Assembly: GCA_043774625.1 (NCBI GenBank)
Contig: JAYVTG010000116.1
Span: 1-33,937 of the forward strand
Origin: JAAFIP01 sp043774625
GTDB taxonomy: Bacteria; Pseudomonadota; Gammaproteobacteria; Burkholderiales; Burkholderiaceae_C
Direction: 5' to 3'
Length of the DNA stretch: 33,937 nucleotides
Part shown: positions 6,842 to 14,630 of the stretch, piece after piece
Position numbering within the stretch: position 1 is the stretch's first letter
Layout of the letters: every line of letters starts with the position of its first letter
Translations under genes and position numbers: made by a program
Notes under the pieces: generated by a model
The model's database searches: none
What the model was told of the DNA's origin: nothing
The model's input: the letters and a program-made list of their open reading frames with translations, nothing else

Positions 6842-8836
6842 ATGCAAACACTTCAAGACCTATCAGTTAGCGCAGCGTCTGATGGCGATGCACCACCAGC
6901 ATCCACGCAGGCCAAACCAGTACCTGATACCGACACCTTCAAGTACCTGCAAACCTCAGAAATACCATTAAATACCCCGATTGCCAGCGCCAATCATGCG
7001 CCAGCAGCTCTTAGTTTGATAGCAAGTGCTGCTTTGGCAGCTTGCGGGGGTGGTGGAGGTGGCGGAGGTGGCGGCGGGAGCAGTATTGTTTCACCTAGCG
7101 TTACGGCCAACCCCATTACTGGTGGTACCAGCTACAACTATCCTGCTGCAAAAACAGACGAAGAAGCTGCGCGCTTTTTGCAGCAAGCGCAGTTTTCTTC
7201 TAATACCGCCGAAATTGCAAATGCGCGTGCTGGCGATTACACCTCATGGCTGCAAAAGCAATTTGCAGAACCCATGTCGCAGACAGGCTGGGACTGGCTG
7301 GAGTCGCGTGGCTATGGGCAGGACGCCAATGCAGCCAAGAACGTTTATAACGAATCCATAGCCGACTTTATGGTCTGGAAGCAACTCTTTAGCGCACCAG
7401 ACGCGATGCGTAAGCGGGTAGCCTTGGCGCTCTCCGAATTTTTTGTGGTGTCTTTCGTGTCGATGGAGATTGATTGGCGCGGCTACACCATGACGGCTTA
7501 TTGGGACTTGTTGAACAAGTTTGCGTTTGGCAACTTCAGGGATTTACTGGAAGAGATAACGCTTTGCCCGGCCATGGGTTATTTTTTGAATACCAGAGGC
7601 AACCAAAAAGAAGATGGAAAAGGCCGCCAGCCTGACGAGAACTACGCGCGCGAAGTCATGCAGCTGTTCACCATTGGTCTGAGCGAACTAAACCTGGACG
7701 GCACCGAAAAACTGGGCGCTGACGGCAAGCGTATCGACACCTATGATGCTGACGATGTGAGCCAATTGGCCCGGGTATTCACGGGTTATGACGTGGATAA
7801 ACAATACCGCGGCAAGCTAGCAGGTGTATTTCCCACCTACAGCATTGACTTGAGAGAATACGCCCGCCAGCGCATGACGCTGGATGCCACCAAGCACTCA
7901 ACGCTGGCCGTATCTTTCTTAACAGCCAACATCCCCGCAGGCACCCCTGGTGCGCAGGCGCTCAAAACCGCGCTGGACGCACTGTTTAACCACCCAAACG
8001 TGGGGCCCTTCTTTGGCAAACAGATGATTCAGCGCCTGGTTACCAGTAACCCGTCACCGGCCTACGTGGCGCGTGTTGCAGCGGTATTCAATAACAACGG
8101 CGCAGGAATGCGTGGTGATCTCAAAGCCGTGTGGGCTGCTATTTTGTTGGACGACGAAGCCCGGGGGCCAGATGGGCTGGCCGCCACTGGCTTTGGCAAG
8201 CTGCGCGAGCCCATGCTGCGCCTGGTTAACTGGGGGCGTACCTTTGGTTTGAAATCTTTGGCCAATTCCTGGAAGTTGCCTGACCTGTCCAATTCGTCTT
8301 ACAGCTTGGGACAAAGCCCCATGCGCGCGCCATCGGTATTTAACTATTTTCGGCCAGGCTATGTGCCAGCGAACACCGCAATGGCAACACAAAATGCGCC
8401 AGCGCCCGAATTTCAATTGGTGAACGAAACCACGGTGGGTAACTACATTAACTACATTTACAACCAGATTGAAAAAGGCATGCAGGTGTTCGCCCCCAAC
8501 TTGCCAGAGGTTACCTACGACAACAGCACGCTGGCATTTGACCTGGTGCCCGACTACAGCGCTGAATTGGCGCTGGTCAACAACACCGTGTCTAACCCTG
8601 CCGAGGCCGCGCGTGTAGCGCAGTCGCTGGTGCAGCGCATGAACAGTTTGCTGTGTGCAGGCCGAATGAGCGCCACCACCCAGGCAGAAATGCAAGCCGG
8701 GCTTGCAGGCGGCATGGTGGACAGAAAAACTACCGCCACCAGTGTTGACCAAAACGGCGTGCCAGAAAAACGGCGCATCGTTGCCGCAGCCGTTTTCATG
8801 ACCATGATTTGCCCAGACTATTTAATACAAAAATAA
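6842..8836 (+). CDS. DUF1800 family exported protein
   Basis: The protein (664 residues from ATG 6842) matches DUF1800: AARFLQQAQFS near the start, DNYAREVMQLFTIGL-like ENYAREVMQLFTIGLSEL, DADDVSQLARVFTGY, and MRAPSVFNYFRPGY near the end. DUF1800 proteins are uncharacterised exported proteins almost always paired with DUF1501, as here (next start 21 bases on). A lipobox-like LAAC sits at residue 68, followed by eleven glycines. The preceding 50 residues are polar and lack the usual positive n-region, so the true start or processing is unclear. A further in-frame ATG at 6752 would add 30 residues; the ATG at 6842 is preferred but has no strong ribosome binding site. Confidence 0.85.
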   Translation: MQTLQDLSVSAASDGDAPPASTQAKPVPDTDTFKYLQTSEIPLNTPIASANHAPAALSLIASAALAACGGGGGGGGGGGSSIVSPSVTANPITGGTSYNYPAAKTDEEAARFLQQAQFSSNTAEIANARAGDYTSWLQKQFAEPMSQTGWDWLESRGYGQDANAAKNVYNESIADFMVWKQLFSAPDAMRKRVALALSEFFVVSFVSMEIDWRGYTMTAYWDLLNKFAFGNFRDLLEEITLCPAMGYFLNTRGNQKEDGKGRQPDENYAREVMQLFTIGLSELNLDGTEKLGADGKRIDTYDADDVSQLARVFTGYDVDKQYRGKLAGVFPTYSIDLREYARQRMTLDATKHSTLAVSFLTANIPAGTPGAQALKTALDALFNHPNVGPFFGKQMIQRLVTSNPSPAYVARVAAVFNNNGAGMRGDLKAVWAAILLDDEARGPDGLAATGFGKLREPMLRLVNWGRTFGLKSLANSWKLPDLSNSSYSLGQSPMRAPSVFNYFRPGYVPANTAMATQNAPAPEFQLVNETTVGNYINYIYNQIEKGMQVFAPNLPEVTYDNSTLAFDLVPDYSAELALVNNTVSNPAEAARVAQSLVQRMNSLLCAGRMSATTQAEMQAGLAGGMVDRKTTATSVDQNGVPEKRRIVAAAVFMTMICPDYLIQK

Positions 8837-8856
8837 GCTGCTGAAAGACCCACACC

Positions 8857-10386
8857 ATGTATTTGATTCAACCTGAACTCCATACCCGCCGCGCATTCTT
8901 GCGCCGCTCTGGCCAACTGGCATTTGCTGGCGCTGCCATGCCCATGGCCATGAACCTGGCTGCCATGGGCGAAGCTGCTGCACAAACCGCTATTGATTAC
9001 AAAGCCCTTGTTTGCGTGTTTTTATACGGCGGCAACGACTATGCAAATACGGTAGTGAACTACGACCAAGCAAGCTACGACCTTTACGCCAAAGTACGCG
9101 GTGGCGTGGGCCAAGACGGCGGCGGTATTGCACTTGCCAGAACAGCTTTGACGCCACTTCAAGCCGCTATCGGCGGCAATCAATATGCTTTGCACCCCTC
9201 TATGGGTGGCATGGCAAATTTGTTTAACACTAGCAAAGCTGCGGTGGTGCTGAACGCAGGCCCCCTGTTTGTACCCACTACACGCGCTGACTATCTTGGT
9301 ACTAACCGGGCGACTTATCCGCTACCCCCCAAGCTTTTCTCGCACAACGACCAGCAGTCGCTGTGGCAGTCCAAATCGCCAGAGGGTTCTACCGTGGGCT
9401 GGGGCGGCAATATGGCTGACCGCGCCTTGTCGGCCAATGGCAGTGGCTCGCTGTTCACCGCTGTTTCCATCACGGGCAATTCCGTATTTTTGTCGGGCGA
9501 CACAGCACTGTCGTACCAAGTCGGCACGGGCGGTGCTGTAAAGATTTATACGGTGGGCGATACTGCCTACCCTTACGGTATGAACGCCGTGGGCAAGTCC
9601 GCTGGTAAGCTTATTACCAACCTTGCCATTGGCGGTACTCTTGGGCAAGAATATAACAAAGTGACCAAGCGATCTATTGATACAGAGGTAACAGTTTCTG
9701 CCGCAATTGCTGCTTCCAACGCCACAAATAATGTCTATCCGGCACCTTTCGACAAATTCAAGTCGATCAGTGTCATCAGCGGTGTCAACACGCCCAACCC
9801 GTTGGCTGAACAATTGCGTATGGTGGCGCGCATGATCAAAGCGCGAGACTCTTTGGGTGTGAAACGCCAGGTGTTCCTGGTGTCTATGGGTGGCTTTGAT
9901 TTACATGACAACCTTGTCAATGGCCATGTAAAAAACATGCAGCGCGTGAGTGAAGCCATGACTGCGTTTTACGACGCGACGGTAGACTTGGGCATTGCAG
10001 GCAATGTCACGGCATTTACAGCGTCTGACTTTGGTCGCACGCTAGCGTCTAATGGCGATGGCTCTGACCATGGTTGGGGCAACCACCATATGGTGGTAGG
10101 CGATGCGGTTCAAGGACAAAAGTTTTATGGCTACGCCCCTCCAGTAGGTAGCGGTGCCAGAGAAAGCACGGCCGATGTAGACCAGTGGCAGGTGGGTCAG
10201 GGGCGCCTACTTCCCACCACTTCAGTAGACCAGTACGCCGCAACACTGGCCAAATGGTTTGGCGTAGCAGATGCAGACCTAGTCGATATTGTGCCCAACC
10301 TGGGCAATTTTGGTAAAGGCTCCATCACTGTAGGTGGCCTGCAATTCAACTATCCCAAAGATGTGGGCTTTATGAAGCCCGCTTAA
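8857..10386 (+). CDS. DUF1501 family Tat-exported protein
   Basis: This 509-residue protein begins with a twin-arginine signal (TRRAFLRRSGQLAFAGAA, residues 10-27) followed by an A-rich cleavage region. The body matches DUF1501, a sulfatase/alkaline-phosphatase-like fold: VFLYGGNDYANTVV, FSHNDQQSLWQS, VSMGGFDLHDN, TASDFGRTLASNGDGSDHGWGN. It follows DUF1800 by 20 bases and is presumably co-transcribed and co-exported. The partner and substrate are unknown for the family. Its last 17 bases overlap the convergent CoA-transferase gene, with a small hairpin at the junction. Confidence 0.9.
   Translation: MYLIQPELHTRRAFLRRSGQLAFAGAAMPMAMNLAAMGEAAAQTAIDYKALVCVFLYGGNDYANTVVNYDQASYDLYAKVRGGVGQDGGGIALARTALTPLQAAIGGNQYALHPSMGGMANLFNTSKAAVVLNAGPLFVPTTRADYLGTNRATYPLPPKLFSHNDQQSLWQSKSPEGSTVGWGGNMADRALSANGSGSLFTAVSITGNSVFLSGDTALSYQVGTGGAVKIYTVGDTAYPYGMNAVGKSAGKLITNLAIGGTLGQEYNKVTKRSIDTEVTVSAAIAASNATNNVYPAPFDKFKSISVISGVNTPNPLAEQLRMVARMIKARDSLGVKRQVFLVSMGGFDLHDNLVNGHVKNMQRVSEAMTAFYDATVDLGIAGNVTAFTASDFGRTLASNGDGSDHGWGNHHMVVGDAVQGQKFYGYAPPVGSGARESTADVDQWQVGQGRLLPTTSVDQYAATLAKWFGVADADLVDIVPNLGNFGKGSITVGGLQFNYPKDVGFMKPA
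10365..10380. terminator. Hairpin at convergent gene ends
   Basis: GGGCTT-TATG-AAGCCC is a perfect 6-bp stem with a 4-base loop lying across the overlapping 3' ends of the DUF1501 and CoA-transferase genes. There is no T-tract, so bidirectional termination is only a possibility. Confidence 0.35.
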
Positions 10387-11617
10387 GCAATTCAAGCAGC
10401 ACTTCATCCGTATGCTGGCCCAGCAAGGGCGGCGGCATGTCGGTGCGCACGGGTGTCACCGACATCTTGATCGGGCTGGCTACCAGTTGCACGTCTCCAG
10501 CCAGCGGATGCTGCCAGGTGTGGACCATGCCGCGTTCACGTACCTGGGGGTCGGCAAACACTTCAGCCAGATTGTTGATGGCACCGCAGGGCACTTTGGC
10601 GGCTTCTAGTGCGGCAAGCCAGTCAGCTTTGCTGCGGGTTTTCATAATGGCTTCCAGCACAGGTACCAGCACGGCGCGGTTGCGCACGCGCTCCTGGTTC
10701 TTCGCGTACAAGGGGTTGGCAGCCAACTCGCTGTGGCCTGCAACGGCGCAGAACTTGGCAAACTGGCTGTCGTTGCCCACCGCCAGGATCAGGTGGTCTT
10801 TTTTACCTGCGTCGCTCGGGGCTACTTCAAATACTTGATACGGCACGATGTTTTGATGCGCGTTGCCTGCACGCCCGGGCACCTGGCCGGTTTTTTGCCC
10901 GCTGACCAAATAGTTGGCACCCAGGTTGGCCAGCATGGCTACCTGGGTGTCTAGCAGGGCCATGTCGATGTGCTGGCCCTGCCCCGTGCGCTGTGCGTGG
11001 CGCAGCGCGGCCAAAATGGCGGTGGCGGCGTACATGCCGGTAAACAGGTCGGCTACCGCCACGCCGACTTTTTGCGGGCTACTGGCAACAGGTTGGCCGT
11101 TGTCATCTACCAGGCCGTCACGCTCACCCGTCACACTCATCAGCCCGCCCATGCCCTGCACGGCATAGTCGTAGCCTGCACGGTCTTTGTACGGCCCAGT
11201 TTGGCCAAAGCCGGTGATGCTGCAATAGACCAGACTGGGTTTAATTTTGATGAGGGACGCAAAGTCCAGGCTATAGCGCGCCATGTCGCCGACCTTAAAG
11301 TTCTCTACAAACACATCGCAGTGCAATACCAAATCGCGCATCAGTTGTTGCCCGGCAGGTTGCGATATGTCGCAGGTGACTGAGCGTTTGTTGCGGTTGG
11401 TGCCCAGGTAGTAAGCGGCCTCTGCCGTGTCATGGCCGTTTTTGTCTTGCAAAAACGGTGGCCCCCAGCCGCGCGTGTCGTCACCACCCGTGCCGTTTAC
11501 CAGTGGCCGTTCAATTTTGATCACATCGGCCCCCAGGTCGGCCAAAGTCTGTGTGCACCAGGGGCCTGCCAACACGCGGGACAGGTCGAGTACGCGGATT
11601 CCGTCTAAAGCATTCAT
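10370..11617 (-). CDS. Class III (CaiB/BaiF) acyl-CoA transferase
   Basis: The protein (415 residues from ATG 11617) starts LDGIRVLDLSRVLAGPWCTQ with TLADLGADVIKIERP, the classic CaiB/BaiF N-terminus. It continues with LGTNRNKRSVTCD, VFVENFKVGDM, YCSITGFGQTGPY, DYAVQGMGGLMSVTG and VAVADLFTGMYAATAI, where D190 aligns with the catalytic aspartate that forms the acyl anhydride with CoA thioesters. The family includes formyl-CoA, carnitine and succinyl-CoA transferases; the substrate cannot be assigned here. An ATG 18 bases upstream (11635) is possible, but MNALDGIRVL fits the family better. The gene stands alone on the minus strand, next to a repeat-rich intergenic region that begins at its start. 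Confidence 0.92.
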   Translation of the reverse strand: MNALDGIRVLDLSRVLAGPWCTQTLADLGADVIKIERPLVNGTGGDDTRGWGPPFLQDKNGHDTAEAAYYLGTNRNKRSVTCDISQPAGQQLMRDLVLHCDVFVENFKVGDMARYSLDFASLIKIKPSLVYCSITGFGQTGPYKDRAGYDYAVQGMGGLMSVTGERDGLVDDNGQPVASSPQKVGVAVADLFTGMYAATAILAALRHAQRTGQGQHIDMALLDTQVAMLANLGANYLVSGQKTGQVPGRAGNAHQNIVPYQVFEVAPSDAGKKDHLILAVGNDSQFAKFCAVAGHSELAANPLYAKNQERVRNRAVLVPVLEAIMKTRSKADWLAALEAAKVPCGAINNLAEVFADPQVRERGMVHTWQHPLAGDVQLVASPIKMSVTPVRTDMPPPLLGQHTDEVLLELLKRAS

Positions 11618-11644
11618 GCGTCGATTGTGCCGCATGGGTCAGAC

Positions 11645-11796
11645 CCCCTCAGTTCAGGCGTATGCCGCTGGCCTGTGCAGCTACGCGGCTGTCCCCCGGC
11701 GTGGGGCGTAGTTTCTATTTGCTTCATCTTGTACGCGGCTCCTCCTCTTATGCCGCTTCGCTGCACAGGCCATCGGCATACGTCTGAACTGAGGGG
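11645..11796. repeat. 36-bp inverted repeat with 80-base loop
   Basis: The left arm 11645-11680 (CCCCTCAGTTCAG, then CGTATGCCG, then TGGCCTGTGCAG) and right arm 11761-11796 are reverse complements at 34 of 36 positions. Pairing continues weakly into the loop (CTACGCGGC against GCCGCTTCG). Mismatched positions are few and isolated, which suggests a conserved stem-loop or the ends of a small non-autonomous element. Confidence 0.85.
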
Positions 11797-11820
11797 TTGG
11801 CCAACCGTCACACCCGCCAC

Positions 11821-11968
11821 GCGTTTGTGCTTTCAGGCACTGTGGCTGCGCGGATACTGTAGGTAAAAGGGGGAGCCAGGTACAAAAGCCGACAAGTAGC
11901 CAAAGCCCATACCCTGGCGGAGGACACGAAGGTATCCGCGCAGCCACAGTGCCTGAAAGCACAAACGC
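11821..11968. repeat. 37-bp perfect inverted repeat
   Basis: The arms at 11821-11857 and 11932-11968 are exact reverse complements over 37 bases (GCGTTTGTGCTTTCAGGCAC at the left end, GGATAC at its inner end). The 74-base interior is unique in the window. The right arm is also part of a direct repeat unit. Confidence 0.9.
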
Positions 11969-12035
11969 TCCATGCCATAGCGCGCAGGACACGAAGGTAT
12001 CTGCCCACGCACAGTGCCTGACAGCGCTAACGCTC
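11921..12035 (+). repeat. Two 50-bp direct repeats at 65-base period
   Basis: Units 11921-11970 and 11986-12035 both start AGGACACGAAGGTAT, contain ACAGTGCCTG and end CGCTC. They match at 43 of 50 positions. The first unit includes the right arm of the 37-bp inverted repeat, so three related segments (one inverted, two direct) lie in about 215 bases. Confidence 0.85.
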
Positions 12036-12147
12036 CCAGCCCCACATGCACGCTCCGCAACCAGAAAAAAACCACGCAGACAAGTCAATTTGTGCAAGCG
12101 CAGTGGGTGCAAAAACCTGCAAGTAAACATGCAGCGATAATAGCAGC

Positions 12148-12624
12148 ATGTTCAGAGCATCAAAACCATCCAATGCCAGCGTCGAATATGCGCGAGCAGC
12201 TATTAAATTCATAGTACTGGCGCTGTTTTTGGCCGCCTGCACTCCCACCTTCAACTGGCGCGAAGTGTCTTTTGACGAGTGGCCCATCACTGCATTACTG
12301 CCTTGCAAACCCGATCGTGGCACGCGCATGGTGCCGCTGGCCGGCAGCCCGCGCGCCATGACCATGGCCGGTTGCGAGGCCGGGGGTGCCATGTTTACGG
12401 TGGCGGTGGTGGATATGGGCGATGTGACCCAGGTAGCCGCCGCAACCGCACAGTTGCGCGCTGCCAGCAAAGCCACCTACAGCCACTACGCCCAGCACGG
12501 CCATCTGCTGGTGCAAGCGGCCGTGTATGGCAACCCCAAAACCGGGCAAGACGGGCCCGGTGCCTTGAGCGCCCAGGCGGTCGAGACTTTCCTGACGGGG
12601 CTCAAGTTGCCCGCCAAACTATGA
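12148..12624 (+). CDS. Hypothetical small lipoprotein
   Basis: This 158-residue protein is not assigned to a named family. It has a lipoprotein-type signal: a positive segment (R15, K20), hydrophobic FIVLALFLAA and C31 as the acylation site, so it is probably an outer- or inner-membrane-anchored periplasmic protein. The mature part has FNWREVSFDEWPITALLPCKP and a second cysteine pair-like C53/C73. The signal peptide n-region and part of its core (ASVEYARAAIKF) are encoded by an interspersed repeat copy. Its stop overlaps the MFS start (ATGA), so the two are translationally coupled; a role accompanying the transporter is possible but speculative. Confidence 0.75.
   Translation: MFRASKPSNASVEYARAAIKFIVLALFLAACTPTFNWREVSFDEWPITALLPCKPDRGTRMVPLAGSPRAMTMAGCEAGGAMFTVAVVDMGDVTQVAAATAQLRAASKATYSHYAQHGHLLVQAAVYGNPKTGQDGPGALSAQAVETFLTGLKLPAKL
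12175..12217 (+). repeat. Interspersed ~43-bp repeat, copy 3 (lipoprotein signal peptide)
   Basis: This is one of the clearest copies: GCCAGCGTCGAATATGCGCG, then AGCAGCTATTAAATTCATAGTAC across 12175-12217. It is read in frame as ASVEYARAAIKFIVL within the signal peptide of the small lipoprotein. Confidence 0.9.
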
Positions 12625-13871
12625 ACGCTGACCGCACCCTTCCGCGCAGATTGGCCGTACAGGTCTTTTTAGCCTTTGCACTAGCCTATTTTTTGTCAGC
12701 CCTGGTGCGCGCCATTACCGCCACCCTATCGCCCACCTTGAGCAAAGAATTTGCTTTGTCCTCTGCCGACCTGGGGCTATTGGCTGGTGGTTACTTTTTG
12801 GGTTTTGCCTTGACGCAACTGCCTTTGGGCATGTGGCTGGACCGCCATGGCCCCAAGAAAGTAATTTTGAGTTTTTTAAGCGTAGCGGTTTTAGGTTGCC
12901 TGGCCTTTGCCTGGGCTCCCAACTTTGCCGGTCTGCTGGCTGCGCGTGTGTTGTGCGGCGTGGGGGTCAGCGCCTGCCTGATGGCACCGCTCACGGGCTA
13001 CCGCCGCTGGTTTGCACCCGAGACCCAGTTACGCGCCAATTCGTGGATGCTTATGACGGCCTCGCTGGGCATGGTCGCCTCTACCCTGCCGGTGCAGTGG
13101 CTATTGCCGCAGGTGGGTTGGCGGCCCTTGTTTGCAGGGCTGGCGGGGTTGATTGCGCTGGCAGCACTGGTGCTGGCCTGGCGGCTGCCCGTGTGGAACC
13201 AAGACACGACACAACCCGCAACAGTTACCAGTGAGGGTGGCTACGCCAGCATCTGGCGGCACCCCTACTTTCGCCGCCACTTGTGGCTGGGTTTTTTTAG
13301 CTACGGCGGCTTGCTGGCCATGCAAACCCTGTGGGCGGGGCCGTGGCTGGTGCAGGTGAGCGGCTACACGCCTGCGCAGGCCGCTACGGGGCTGTTCTGG
13401 ATCAACATGTGCATGCTGGGCACCTTTTGGACTTGGGGCGTGGTCAACCCCAAACTATCGCGCCGTGGCCTGCATGCCGATCAGCTCATCACCTGGGGCA
13501 TGCCACTAGCCTTGCTTACTATTGCTATTATTTGCATAGCTGGCCGCGCAGTAGATTGGTGGGCGTGGGCGCTATTTTGCATGTTTTCGAGCTTCATGTC
13601 CTTGGCCCAGCCAGCCATGGGCATGGCCTTTGCCCAGCATCTGGCGGGGCGGGCGCTCAGTGCCTATAACCTGGTTATTTTCAGCGGCGTGTTTGTGGTG
13701 CAATGGGGCATTGGTTTGCTGATTGATGCCTTCAAGGCCTATGGCTTGCCTGTGGAACAGGCTTTTAGTGCAGCATTTGGCGTGTATTTCGTGTGTGCAT
13801 TGGCCGCTTACCTGCGATTTGTTTTGGATAATGCAGGTACAACACCATCCTTGACTACACTTGCGCCGTGA
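12621..13871 (+). CDS. MFS transporter
   Basis: The 416-residue membrane protein has about twelve hydrophobic segments. Its MFS signature loop follows TM2: GMWLDRHGPKKVIL, a variant of GxxxDRxGxR. Start ATG 12621 overlaps the lipoprotein stop; a longer upstream frame is a shadow. TM4 region ARVLCGVGVSACLMAPLTGYRRWF and the central ASIWRHPYFRRHLWLGFF are typical of small MFS carriers with no assigned substrate. Its stop overlaps the GTG start of the PTS EIIA gene, placing a transporter in one transcript with a regulatory PTS. Residues 302-313 (near TIAIICIAGRAVDWW) are encoded by a likely repeat copy within a late membrane segment. Confidence 0.9.
   Translation: MNADRTLPRRLAVQVFLAFALAYFLSALVRAITATLSPTLSKEFALSSADLGLLAGGYFLGFALTQLPLGMWLDRHGPKKVILSFLSVAVLGCLAFAWAPNFAGLLAARVLCGVGVSACLMAPLTGYRRWFAPETQLRANSWMLMTASLGMVASTLPVQWLLPQVGWRPLFAGLAGLIALAALVLAWRLPVWNQDTTQPATVTSEGGYASIWRHPYFRRHLWLGFFSYGGLLAMQTLWAGPWLVQVSGYTPAQAATGLFWINMCMLGTFWTWGVVNPKLSRRGLHADQLITWGMPLALLTIAIICIAGRAVDWWAWALFCMFSSFMSLAQPAMGMAFAQHLAGRALSAYNLVIFSGVFVVQWGIGLLIDAFKAYGLPVEQAFSAAFGVYFVCALAAYLRFVLDNAGTTPSLTTLAP
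13524..13559 (-). repeat. Interspersed ~43-bp repeat, copy 4 (inside MFS gene)
   Basis: The reverse strand reads GCGCGGCCAGCTATGCAAAT with ATAGC closing a GCTAT/ATAGC hairpin. It is degenerate at the GCCAGCGTGG end but keeps the shared reading phase, giving ICIAGRAVD. Confidence 0.5.
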
Positions 13872-14311
13872 ACCACATTGTCATCATCGCCCACGCACCC
13901 TTGGCATCTGCCCTGCACGCCTGCGCGCTGCATGTGTTTCCTGACTGCGACGCCTATGTGGTGGCGCTGGACGTGCAGCCCAATACCCCGCCCGAAGAAA
14001 CATCGGCCCAGGCGCGCACCATGCTGTCACAGCGCCATGCATCGGGCATTTTGATCTTGACCGATATTTTTGGTGCTACGCCATCTAACGTAGCGCGTGC
14101 GCTGACTGATGGCGTGACCACCAAGCTGATTACCGGCGTGAACCTGCCCATGCTGCTGCGTGCCATCACCTACCGCCATGAAAGCCTGGACGCGCTGGTA
14201 GAGCGCGCACTGGCGGGTGGCGCGCAAGGCGTCATGCAAGTGGCCGTGACCGCCCCTCAAAACCAAGCCCCCAAAAAACATGATCCAGACCACCATCACC
14301 ATCAGCAATAA
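13868..14311 (+). CDS. PTS system EIIA component, mannose family
   Basis: This 147-residue protein is an EIIA of the mannose class. H9 in IVIIAHAPLA is the predicted phosphorylation site, and LTDIFGATPSN is the family motif. The GTG start overlaps the MFS stop (GTGA). The 3' end overlaps HPr by 32 bases and encodes a polar, His-rich tail (DPDHHHHQQ). With HPr and EI downstream but no EIIB or EIIC, this is most likely a regulatory phosphorelay rather than a sugar importer, as known in many betaproteobacteria. Confidence 0.93.
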   Translation: MNHIVIIAHAPLASALHACALHVFPDCDAYVVALDVQPNTPPEETSAQARTMLSQRHASGILILTDIFGATPSNVARALTDGVTTKLITGVNLPMLLRAITYRHESLDALVERALAGGAQGVMQVAVTAPQNQAPKKHDPDHHHHQQ

Positions 14312-14549
14312 ACTTGGGCTGCACGCGCGCGCGTCTGCCAAGCTCACCAAACTGGCAGGCAGCTTTGCCTGCGAGGTGTGGATGGCGCGCGGAGAACGTC
14401 GCATCAATGCTAAGTCCATCATGGGCGTGATGATGCTGGCAGCGGGCATTGGCACCGAGGTGATGGTGGAGACCAGTGGGGCTGACGAGCAGCAAGCCAT
14501 GGACGCGTTGATCGCCTTGATCAACGATAAATTTGGCGAAGGCGAGTAA
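14280..14549 (+). CDS. ptsH: Phosphocarrier protein HPr
   Basis: This 89-residue HPr passes phosphate from EI to EIIA. It carries H15 in the LHARAS active-site loop and S46 in INAKSIMGVMML, the site targeted by HPr kinase/phosphorylase in organisms that have it. Length and motifs are standard. Its start lies inside the EIIA gene (32-base overlap), implying coupled translation. It is followed by a 77-base spacer that contains a small open frame running exactly into ptsI. Confidence 0.96.
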   Translation: MIQTTITISNKLGLHARASAKLTKLAGSFACEVWMARGERRINAKSIMGVMMLAAGIGTEVMVETSGADEQQAMDALIALINDKFGEGE

Positions 14550-14630
14550 ATGACCCCCACGCTTTTCACTTTGCGTAAGTCGCTTGCCCCCCAGGGGCAG
14601 CTAACGCCTGGTGGCGGCCCGGTGCTATGA
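14550..14630 (+). CDS. Possible 26-codon coupling ORF between ptsH and ptsI
   Basis: An ATG at 14550 overlaps the ptsH stop and opens a 26-codon frame (MTPTLFTLRKSLAPQG, then QLTPGGGPVL). It ends at TGA 14628-14630, overlapping the ptsI ATG. It contains a TGCCCC-CCA-GGGGCA stem-loop (14585-14599). Proline-, glycine-rich readings of GC-rich intergenic repeats are common in Burkholderiales, so this may simply be such a repeat. The exact overlaps at both ends could let ribosomes traverse the spacer. Confidence 0.3.
   Translation: MTPTLFTLRKSLAPQGQLTPGGGPVL
14585..14599 (+). other. Intercistronic hairpin between ptsH and ptsI
   Basis: TGCCCC-CCA-GGGGCA forms a perfect 6-bp GC-rich stem about 27 bases before the ptsI start. 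There is no T-tract. It may stabilise mRNA ends or tune EI translation relative to HPr. Confidence 0.45.

Larger units (their letters stand above)
11636..12040. repeat. Gene-free repeat-rich intergenic region
   Basis: This stretch between two divergent genes holds no convincing gene. It contains, in order, a GGGTCAGACCC palindrome (11636-11646), a 36-bp near-perfect inverted repeat around an 80-base loop, and a 37-bp perfect inverted repeat whose right arm lies within a 50-bp unit repeated at a 65-base period. Open frames here are repeat-derived and mutually overlapping. The following 12041-12147 holds no visible feature beyond a possible promoter for the downstream gene. Confidence 0.8.

Noticed and set aside
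11821..12035. Possible CRISPR array or integron attC array
   Set aside because: Only three related units, one inverted, with a 15-base gap between the direct copies; no spacer pattern, cas genes or integrase.
11681..12130. 149-codon and overlapping frames in the repeat-rich interval
   Set aside because: Several overlapping frames on both strands arise from the inverted and direct repeats; none has a ribosome binding site or recognisable domain.
12279..12620. Upstream extension of the MFS frame to 12279
   Set aside because: It is out of frame with the lipoprotein gene that occupies the interval; MNADRTLPRRLAVQV at 12621 gives a normal MFS N-terminus and an ATGA overlap.
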